Both the position numbers and the translations under genes were made by a program. From Rhabdophis nuchalis (lineage: Eukaryota; Chordata; Lepidosauria; Squamata; Natricidae): a DNA stretch of 64,000 nucleotides. The stretch's first letter is position 1, and each line of letters begins with the position of its first letter. The DNA is taken from contig CM077645.1 in assembly GCA_039707465.1 (NCBI GenBank), forward strand, positions 63,330,850 to 63,394,849. Direction: 5' to 3'. This document shows, piece by piece, positions 44,096-49,858 of the stretch. Under the pieces are notes generated by a model. That model saw only the letters and a program-made list of their open reading frames with translations. It did not search any database and was not told where the DNA came from.

Positions 44096-44577
44096 CAGGG
44101 GTGTCAAACTCAAGGCCCATAGGGCTGCCCCATCGATTGCTTAGATCAGGCCCATGGGGCTGCCCTGGAAACAGCAAAAGACCAGCCAGCAGTGCTTCTG
44201 CCAGTGAAAACAGAGCTTGGGACACTAATGGTATCCTCTTTTTTTCATGGTCGGTTTAGTAGTGGGAGTACGCACATCCACGCACTCACTGGGCTTGCAC
44301 ATGATGACATCTGGGTGGGCGGGTGGAGCCTCACAACGACGCCACTACCGCTTCACCCAAACTGGTGCGAACTGGCAGAATGCCACCTCTGGCTTGGGAG
44401 CGCCACACATGGCCCTCCTGAGCTCCATTTTCAGCTGTGACAGCCTCCTACAACCCTTTGCCAGTGAAAATAGAGCACACGCAGATCTCCCAAGTTTTCA
44501 CTGGCACAACACTCGAGCCACCATAGGCACGCACACACACACACACACACCGACACGAGTGACATTGAGCTGGCCAT
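44096..44577. mobile_element. hAT-type element, right end missing
   Basis: Left end CAGGGGTGTCAAACTCAAGG preceded by TCCTAAAG as in the complete copy at 36251. The right terminal repeat is absent because the duplication ends inside it. Confidence 0.88.
44223..44391. mobile_element. nested hAT MITE, copy 2
   Basis: A 169-bp element, left CACTAATGGTATCCTC, right CAGAATGCCACCTCTG, flanked by a perfect GCTTGGGA at 44215-44222 and 44392-44399. Confidence 0.93.
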
Positions 44578-44817
44578 GCTAAATGTTGGGCTTTCCAAGC
44601 TACTGCAGTTCAGGGACAGACCTCAAGCTGTGATGTGCCAAGAAGCCACTGGGCTATGCAATTTTGGGGCTGATTGCCACTCTACAACGCCGGGCCAGGA
44701 TGGCCAAAAAGATATCTAGGGGGGCACAGTTAGGTGAGTATGAGGATTTTGAGGCAGTCCCTTATTTTACCAAGGCTCAGGGCTGAGAGAGACCAAACCC
44801 AGAATGGCTTGGATTAG

Positions 44818-45650
44818 AGTAGATCCTCAGCTAATGACCAGTGGATTTGGCTAATGATGGCAATGGAGATTGCTGAGTTTGTGGTCACTAAGCAATACAG
44901 GTAGCCCTCCACTTATGACCACAATTGAGCCCAACATTTCTGTGGTTAGGTGAGACATTTGTTAAGTGAGTTTTGCCCCATTTTATGACCTCTCTTGCCA
45001 CAGTTGTTAGGTGAAATCACTGCAGTTGATAAGTTAATAGCCCGGTTGTTAAATGAATCTGGCTTCCCCCTTAACTTTACTTGTCCGAAGGTTGCAAAAG
45101 GTGATCACATGATCCCAGGACACTGCAACCATCAGAAATATGAACCAGTTGCCAAGCGTCTAAATGTTGGTCACATGACCATGGGGATGCTGCAAAGGTC
45201 ATAACTGAAAAATGGTGATAAGTCACATTTTTCAGTGCCATTGTAACTTTGAACAATCATTAATGAATTACCGTGTTTCCCTGAAAATAAGACAGGGTCT
45301 TATTTTCTTTTGACTCTCGAAATAAACACTTGGCCCTATTTTCAGGAAGGTCTTATTATTTTTGAGGTGCAGGAAGAGGTGAGCATGGTCACCTCATGGC
45401 TGCTGCTGTGTTGCAATGTTTTCGGGGGGGGGGGCTTATTTTCAGGGGATGGCTTATTTTAGCACATGCACTCAAAAGCCTGATTGGGCTTATTATCCGG
45501 AGACATCTTATTTTTGGGGAAACAGGGTATTGTAAATCGGGGACTACCTGTGCAGTCATGTGATGTCATGTTTTATGACTGCATTGCTTAGTGATGGAAA
45601 TTCTAGTCCCAATTACTGTTGTAACTTAAGAACTACTTGTGTAGCACTCT
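44818..45650 (+). mobile_element. GGTAGTCC-family elements, nested copies
   Basis: An inner copy 44899-45553 has inverted ends ACAGGTAGCCCTCCACTTA and GGGGACTACCTGT and full family motifs (GTGAGACATTTGTTAAGTGA, CACATGACCATGGGGATG). Sequence on either side (TTGTGGTCACTAAGCAAT before; CATTGCTTAGTGATGGAAATT after) belongs to an older relative into which it inserted. A mariner-type MITE sits inside the inner copy. Confidence 0.75.
45271..45527. mobile_element. Tc1/mariner-type MITE inside the GGTAGTCC element
   Basis: Left CCGTGTTTCCCTGAAAATAA, right TTTTTGGGGAAACAGGG, flanked by TA at 45269-45270 and 45528-45529. 257 bp, with an internal G run at 45423-45432. Family as at 32457-32678. Confidence 0.9.
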
Positions 45651-45797
45651 TTCCAATTCCACTATTCAGTGTATTGAATAGTGATTGCACTATTAAACTA
45701 CTCTCTAAACTGCTTTCTTCGCTTCAGATTTCATCCTAAATAATTGTATTGCCCTTTATGGCATTTACTCTGCAGGACTTTCTCTGTTTAAACCAGT

Positions 45798-45866
45798 GTT
45801 TCTCAACCTTGGCAACTTGAAGATGTCTGGACATCAACTCCCAGAATTCCCCAGCCAGCAAATAAA
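45798..45866. mobile_element. half of a palindromic hAT MITE, copy A
   Basis: CAGTGTTTCTCAACCTTGGC through CAGAATTCCCCAGCCAGC: the left arm of the CAGTGTTTCTCAACC family. The right arm is missing; the sequence passes directly into the duplicated segment at 45884. Confidence 0.8.
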
Positions 45867-45883
45867 AAGCATAAATAAATGCT

Positions 45884-46006
45884 TTTGAATAAAAAGCAAG
45901 GGGAGAGAGAGAGAAAAAACCCACCTAGATTGAGAATAACTGCATGAAGAGAAATTACAGTCCTGTAGAAGTATTAGCGGAATATAAAGAATCGGTTAAA
46001 AAAAAC
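45884..46006 (+). repeat. inverted duplication, arm 1
   Basis: About 120 bp that is the reverse complement of 49736-49858 with only a few differences. It includes CTTGC/GCAAG-rich, GAGAGAGAGA and ATTACAGTCCTGTAGAAG sections. Confidence 0.93.
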
Positions 46007-46215
46007 CTGGTTGTATCAGAGAGAAAATGAAGAAATTTTTTGAAACAGAATGGGAGAAAAAGTTACAAAATGCTAGCGAACTCATGGGGGTTATGGAAAA
46101 GGATGCTTGATGAAGTGAAATGAAAGAGACTATGGATAAGGGGGGGGAAGCAGGTAAAGACAATGATTGCTACAAAACTAAGGCTAAGGGGGTAAAAACT
46201 GTAACATATATATGA

Positions 46216-46551
46216 AGAAGAAATCAAACGGCCAGGGGTACGTTCTTTCACCAATGGTGGACCTGCCCAATAATCATTCAACTCTGGAAAAAAATACAAA
46301 TCTGGCTTTTGGAAATAACAGGTATGAACTTCCCCCTTAAACCCGATCTGTATTTGCTAGGTATTAAACCAAGTGAAATTCAAAATCAGGATTGGTACCT
46401 CTTCTCACATATAATAACAGCGACTAGGATGGCTATTGCGCAACACTGGAAAGATACCAAACCACCATCAGAGCACCTAATTATAGCCAAAATCTTCAAC
46501 TGCGCAGAATCGGACAAATTAACATATATTTTAAAAGATAGACAAAATTGA
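46216..46551 (+). pseudogene. L1-type LINE ORF2 C-terminus
   Basis: The frame reads FHQWWTCPIIIQLWKKIQIW then LLEITGMNFPLKPDLYLLGI and ends SDKLTYILKDRQN at a stop. The HxWWxCP...LW pattern and the PxLxLLG stretch are typical of the C-terminal part of vertebrate L1 ORF2, after the reverse transcriptase. Everything 5' is missing or unrecognisable. Likely 3' UTR follows to about 46680; an L1-like 3' end reappears at 48690-48930 beyond the ribozyme cluster. Confidence 0.75.
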
Positions 46552-46696
46552 ACCTATGCCCAAAGCTGGAATAAATAGTATGCATGGTACAACAGGAGAA
46601 TAATGGACACCAAGAAAATCAATTAGATAGAATACTTGAGAAATAAATGTGAGGAATAAACAAGGTAATAGTAAATTATATATATATATATTTGTT

Positions 46697-46915
46697 TTCG
46701 TAGATTTTCACGGGTGTAGGTATGCTGGCATTGCAGCCAAGCTCCCACCCAATCAGTTCACCCCCCCACTGGCAGTTAAAAAGAGGAAACGGCTGAGATC
46801 TCACATTGCTCCTGGAAGCACCAAGCCGAAAGCACCAGCCTGAACATGATGAATGAGACTTCATCGAAACGTCGTGAAGATACTTCCAATTCTACACGGG
46901 AGAAAATCCGAACAA
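46697..46915 (+). mobile_element. Penelope-like chimeric remnant with degenerate hammerhead
   Basis: The left 37 bp (TTCGTAGATTTTCACGGGTG, TAGGTATGCTGGCATTGC) is the inverted end of the repeat at 47890-48295. The right part is another family, ending ACGGGAGAAAATCCGAAC before CTAC repeats. At 46845-46873 it holds CATGATGA, a short hairpin and GAAACGTC, resembling a hammerhead core with C3/U4 altered. Penelope-like elements are known to carry hammerheads; assignment here is inference. Confidence 0.5.
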
Positions 46916-46920
46916 CCAAA

Positions 46921-46952
46921 GACCTACCTACCTACCTACCTACCTACCTACA

Positions 46953-46983
<31 letters not shown>
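46921..46983. repeat. (CTAC)n-(CATA)n microsatellite
   Basis: About seven CTAC units pass into about eight ACAT units. Confidence 0.95.
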
Positions 46984-47262
46984 GTAATTGTTTCACAACA
47001 ACCTGTTATTATTAGGCCCCAATTAAGGGAGGAGACATAATGTTTCCCTTACTGTCTATCGGCTCATCACTAGAGACCATCCAGACAGCAAGCCAAGAAT
47101 TACGTTGTATAATATTTTAGATATGTGTGTTAGTTTTATGAGCTGATCAATAAATTAAATGAGAGAGAGACCAGGATAGATCTATTTCGAGCTTATTAGC
47201 TCTCATCAGCTGGCCATACCCCTTACTGGGATTCGAACCGGGGCTATGTTGCATGCAAGGCC
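46984..47262 (-). mobile_element. hammerhead-bearing SINE-like repeat, copy R1
   Basis: On minus: a partial tRNA-like head with anticodon-arm (TTGCATGCAA) and B box GGTTCGAATCC (plus 47230-47240), a complete hammerhead (47169-47215), then a body with TTGATCAGCTCATAAAAC, CTTGGCTTGCTGTCTGG and a terminal GTTGTTGTGAAACAATTAC. Near-identical body to 48306-48545. The A box part is cut at about 47262, where a plus-strand tail fragment of another copy begins. Confidence 0.75.
47169..47215 (-). ncRNA. hammerhead ribozyme motif A1, intact
   Basis: Reverse complement folds as a type I hammerhead: stem I GGCCAG with CUGGUC (one G-U), core CUGAUGA, stem II GAGCU/AGCUC closed by AAUA, GAA, stem III AUA/UAU closed by GAUC, and C at position 17. 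All conserved core bases are present. Predicted self-cleavage lies between plus positions 47175 and 47174, after AUC. Confidence 0.85.
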
Positions 47263-47288
47263 CCTTAATTGGGGCCTAATAATAACAG
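47263..47288 (+). mobile_element. tail fragment of a plus-strand hammerhead repeat
   Basis: TTAATTGGGGCCTAATAATA is the body end seen inverted at 47001-47030. It continues after the solo LTR at 47615-47638 (GGTTGTTGTGAAACAATTAC), so the LTR split it. Confidence 0.8.
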
Positions 47289-47614
47289 TGTCAACACCCC
47301 GATGTTGCCATAAGGTCTTATCTATTGGCCTAACAAACTGAAAATGCTTGACATTCCTGTGGCAGGAAAGGAATCTCAGAACAGCCTGTGACTGCGCATG
47401 CATGCAATTATTTTCAACGTTAATTGGATAACATAAATTATGACAAGCAGAGGGGAGGAGGCATAAGGGGGTAAAGTGCAGAAGCCATTCCAATTATTCT
47501 CAGATCTGGCTGCAACCGTGGCTCACCATGACGTTACATTCAATAAACGGACATTGCTTTGAACATTTACGTGAGGCCATGAATCATTTGATGTTTCTCA
47601 TCGGGAGCTTGACA
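47289..47614 (+). mobile_element. solo LTR with 5-bp target duplication
   Basis: A 326-bp segment beginning TGTCAACACCCCGATG and ending CATCGGGAGCTTGACA (short inverted TG...CA ends), flanked by AACAG at 47284-47288 and 47615-47619. AATAAA at 47542-47547 is placed as an LTR polyadenylation signal. It interrupts a hammerhead-repeat tail whose halves rejoin exactly when it is removed. No internal genes remain. Confidence 0.88.
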
Positions 47615-47638
47615 AACAGGTTGTTGTGAAACAATTAC

Positions 47639-47837
47639 CTATACTAATATACCCTGTCTAAGCTGATGCAATAAGGGGAACTGGCTTGGCTTAAGGGTTA
47701 GGCTTCTTGCCTTGCATGCAACATAGCCCCAGTTCGAATCCCAGTAAGGGGTATGGCCAGCTGATGAGAGCTAATAAGCTCGAAATAGATCTATCCTCGT
47801 CTCTCTCTAATTTAATTTATTGATCAGCTCATAAAAC

Positions 47838-47838
<1 letters not shown>
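47639..47838 (+). mobile_element. hammerhead-bearing SINE-like repeat, copy P1
   Basis: Contains a fuller tRNA-like head: A box TGGCTTAAGGG at 47687-47697, hairpin TTGC-CTTGCAT-GCAA whose loop would present anticodon TGC, and B box AGTTCGAATCC at 47731-47741, 44 nt after the A box as in real tRNAs. The hammerhead follows at once (47755-47801), then TTTATTGATCAGCTCATAAA. The body is cut by an (AC)n tract. Confidence 0.75.
47755..47801 (+). ncRNA. hammerhead ribozyme motif A2, stem I mismatch
   Basis: Same fold and intact core as A1, but the 3' strand of stem I is CUCGUC instead of CUGGUC, giving one C-C mismatch. Predicted cleavage between 47795 and 47796. Confidence 0.8.
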
Positions 47839-47876
<38 letters not shown>

Positions 47877-47890
47877 TATATATATATATT
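47839..47890. repeat. (AC)n then (AT)n microsatellite
   Basis: AC units to about 47874, then AAATATATATATATATT. Confidence 0.95.
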
Positions 47891-47970
47891 CGTAGATTTT
47901 CACGGGTGTAGGTATGCTGGCATTGCTGGCTTTGGGGATTTTCCCGAGTATATAGCATGGAGATATTATT

Positions 47971-48009
47971 GCAACGTTTCGACAAGATCTCACTTGTCAT
48001 CATCAGGCA
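47971..48009 (-). ncRNA. hammerhead-like motif B1, best copy
   Basis: On minus: UGC-CUGAUGA-U-GACAAG-UGAGAU-CUUGUC-GAAACGUU-GCA. Stem II is GACAAG/CUUGUC after one extra U, stem III is the self-complementary ACGU with no loop, and stem I is only UGC/GCA. Minimal hammerheads with ACGU are thought to act as dimers. Core CUGAUGA and GAA are intact. Confidence 0.65.
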
Positions 48010-48033
48010 GGCTTCTGATGATGACAAGAAGCC

Positions 48034-48073
48034 TGCCTGATGATGACAAGTGAGATCTTGTCGAAAGGTTGCA
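48034..48073 (+). ncRNA. hammerhead-like motif B2, stem III altered
   Basis: As B1 but GAAAGGUU replaces GAAACGUU, which breaks the ACGU stem III. Probably inactive. Confidence 0.5.
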
Positions 48074-48174
48074 ATAACATCTCCATGCTATATACACGGG
48101 AAAATCCCCGAAGCCAGCAATGCCAGCATACCTACACCCGTGAAAATCTACGAAAAAAGTCACAGACAGAAGCC

Positions 48175-48214
48175 TGCCTGATGATGACAAGTGAGATCTT
48201 GTCGAAACATTGCA
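48175..48214 (+). ncRNA. hammerhead-like motif B3, stem III altered
   Basis: As B1 but GAAACAUU replaces GAAACGUU, weakening stem III. The core is intact. Confidence 0.5.
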
Positions 48215-48305
48215 ATAACATCTCCATGCTGTATACACGGGAAAATCCCCGAAGTCAGCAATGCCAGCATACCTACACCCGTGAAAATCTACGAAATATA
48301 TATAT

Positions 48306-48545
48306 ATGTAATTGTTTCACAACAACCTGTTATTATTAGGCCCCAATTAAGGGAGGAGACATACTGTTTCTCTTACTGCCTATCGGCTCATCGCTAGAGG
48401 CCATCCAGACAGCAAGCCAAGAATTACGTTGTATAATATTTTAGATATGTGTGTTAGTTTTATGAGCTGATCAATAAATTAAATTAGAAGAGACCAGGAT
48501 AGATCTATTTCGAGCTTATTAGCTCTCATCAGCTGGCCATACCCC
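48306..48545 (-). mobile_element. hammerhead-bearing SINE-like repeat, copy R2
   Basis: Same body and ribozyme as R1 with about a dozen substitutions. The tRNA-like head is missing: the sequence switches to the plus-strand copy P2 directly upstream of the ribozyme, at about 48545. Confidence 0.75.
48492..48538 (-). ncRNA. hammerhead ribozyme motif A3, intact
   Basis: Identical over 47 nt to A1, with all core bases and both strands of stem I (GGCCAG/CUGGUC). Predicted cleavage between plus positions 48498 and 48497. Confidence 0.85.
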
Positions 48546-48664
48546 CCAACATAGCCCCGGTTCGAATCCCAGTAAGGGGTATGGCCAGCTGATGAGAGCT
48601 AATAAGCTCGAAATAGATCTATCCTGGTCTCTTCTAATTTAATTTATTGATCAGCTCATAAAAC
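48546..48664 (+). mobile_element. hammerhead-bearing SINE-like repeat, copy P2
   Basis: Partial head with B box GGTTCGAATCC (48560-48570), intact hammerhead, then TTTATTGATCAGCTCATAAA. It forms a large inverted repeat with R2 (48481-48538 against 48583-48640). It runs into an (AC)n tract at 48667. Confidence 0.75.
48583..48629 (+). ncRNA. hammerhead ribozyme motif A4, intact
   Basis: Identical to A1 and A3 in sequence. Predicted cleavage between 48623 and 48624. Because A3 lies inverted 45 bp away, a read-through transcript could instead pair A3 with A4 into a long duplex and mask both. Confidence 0.85.

Positions 48665-48666
<2 letters not shown>

Positions 48667-48698
<32 letters not shown>
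48667..48698. repeat. (AC)n microsatellite
   Basis: Uninterrupted AC run at the end of copy P2, as at the end of copy P1. Confidence 0.95.
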
Positions 48699-48703
<5 letters not shown>

Positions 48704-48935
48704 TCTAAGTATAATTGTAAATAATAACTGATAGGTTAGACTGGGACAAACTTAACTCTTAAATTAGGGGACTAGACATATCCCTGGTATGTTTCTTTTT
48801 CTTCCTTTTCCTTCTTTTCTTTTTTTTTCCTTTCCCTTCTTTCTCTTTTGTATTTCTCTCCAGTTACCCCCACACTATACTTGTTGAATGTTTGATTTTA
48901 TATTAATAAAGATATTTTTTTTAAAAAAATGAAGA
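48699..48935 (+). mobile_element. L1-like 3' UTR with polyadenylation signal
   Basis: A pyrimidine-rich block (48790-48860) followed by CCCCCACACTATACTTG, TTGAATGTTTGATTTTAT and AATAAAG resembles the 3' terminus of reptilian L1 elements. It may be the continuation of the ORF2 fragment at 46216-46551, split by the ribozyme cluster. Inference. Confidence 0.45.
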
Positions 48936-49671
48936 AATCAGCTATGAAAAAGGATTTACCCAAGTAAGTTGCATCAGAGATGGAACACAATTATATTAAA
49001 GCATGAATTGAAGGAGGAACGTGGAGGCCTAAGGAAGAATGAAGTTATAAACCTTCTTTGTGGACTTTTGCAAATTACACTTTTATTTAATCCGTTGCAT
49101 TACAATTATGTGATAAAACATTGCAACCAATGTGATTGATAAGGTTAATGTCCCTGATTGGATTAGTTTGTATGTGCGTTGAAATATATACTGAAGAGTG
49201 GAAGGAACAAAATCATACCTCTTTACATAATGAGCCTAAGATTGTATAAGTAAATTGTTATTTTAGCTCAGCTGCTATCTAGACACTCTGAATTCTGAGT
49301 GCCAATTATTAACCCTTCACAGCCGGCTTCTATTGTTTTGGTTAACACTTTCACTGATCCTGTTAGTGCCTTGCTACCTTGATGCTGCTGAGAATTTGAA
49401 GTACCCGATTGCTTTGTATTGAATTTGTGATAATGTTTATTTAAGGAATGCATGTGAGTTTGGGGGGTGTGCGTGCCCCATTTTCTTCCAGGGCTCAAAA
49501 GAAGGTAGTGAAAAAGAACAAGGATTCATTAAGATTTTTAAAAGAGGCATAGACAATGCAGAATGATTCTAATGGATTCTAAAGAACATATTTATATATT
49601 GCATGTTCCCAGCAGAAGATAGCCCAGGGTGGTTAAAATTGTTTTGGAAGTGTGCGAAAAGGTCTAAACTA
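48936..49671. other. unassigned DNA
   Basis: No gene seen; may include more L1 sequence. Confidence 0.35.
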
Positions 49672-49672
49672 G

Positions 49673-49735
49673 TGTTTCTCAACCTTGGCAACTTGAAGAT
49701 GTCCGGACTTCAACTCCCAGAATTCCCCAGCCAGC
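49673..49735. mobile_element. half of a palindromic hAT MITE, copy B
   Basis: TAGTGTTTCTCAACCTTGGC through CCCCAGCCAGC, nearly identical to 45798-45866 and in the same orientation. Again only the left arm is present, directly followed by the duplicated segment. Confidence 0.8.
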
Positions 49736-49858
49736 ATTTTTTTAACTGATTCTTTATATTCCACTAATACTTCTACAGGACTGTAATTTCTCTTCATGCA
49801 GTTATTCTCAATCTAGGTGGGTTTTTTCTCTCTCTCTCCCCTTGCTTTTTATTCCCCA
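49736..49858 (-). repeat. inverted duplication, arm 2
   Basis: Reverse complement of 45884-46006 with a few substitutions. Confidence 0.93.

Larger units (their letters stand above)
44008..44577. repeat. segmental duplication, copy 2
   Basis: Second copy of 36163-36727, 7.85 kb away, direct orientation. It carries a small extra segment within the hAT left part (AAGGCCCATAGGGCTGCCCC) and lacks the hAT right end: homology stops at CTGGCC, about 85 bp before the element's terminus in copy 1. Confidence 0.95.
47890..48295. mobile_element. Penelope-like end array: one inverted and two direct copies
   Basis: A ~125-bp unit occurs inverted at 47891-48015 and direct at 48029-48153 and 48170-48294. 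Unit landmarks: GAAGCCTGCCTGATGATGAC, TAACATCTCCATGC, ACGGGAAAATCCCCGAAG, CAGCAATGCCAGCATACC, ACACCCGTGAAAATCTACG. Each carries a hammerhead-like motif. Inverted plus tandem terminal repeats are the layout described for Penelope-like elements. No reverse transcriptase is present. Confidence 0.7.

Noticed and set aside
46921..46983. Direct repeats suggesting a CRISPR-like array
   Set aside because: Simple tetranucleotide microsatellite in eukaryotic DNA; no spacers or cas genes.
47041..47075. Extra hammerhead on the minus strand (AGTGATGAGCC...GGGAAACA)
   Set aside because: C3 is replaced by G and stem II would have only two or three pairs with a long loop; likely chance.
47676..47750. Functional tRNA-Ala gene (loop presents TGC)
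   Set aside because: A and B boxes are good but the T stem and acceptor stem do not pair properly; it is a SINE-type head.
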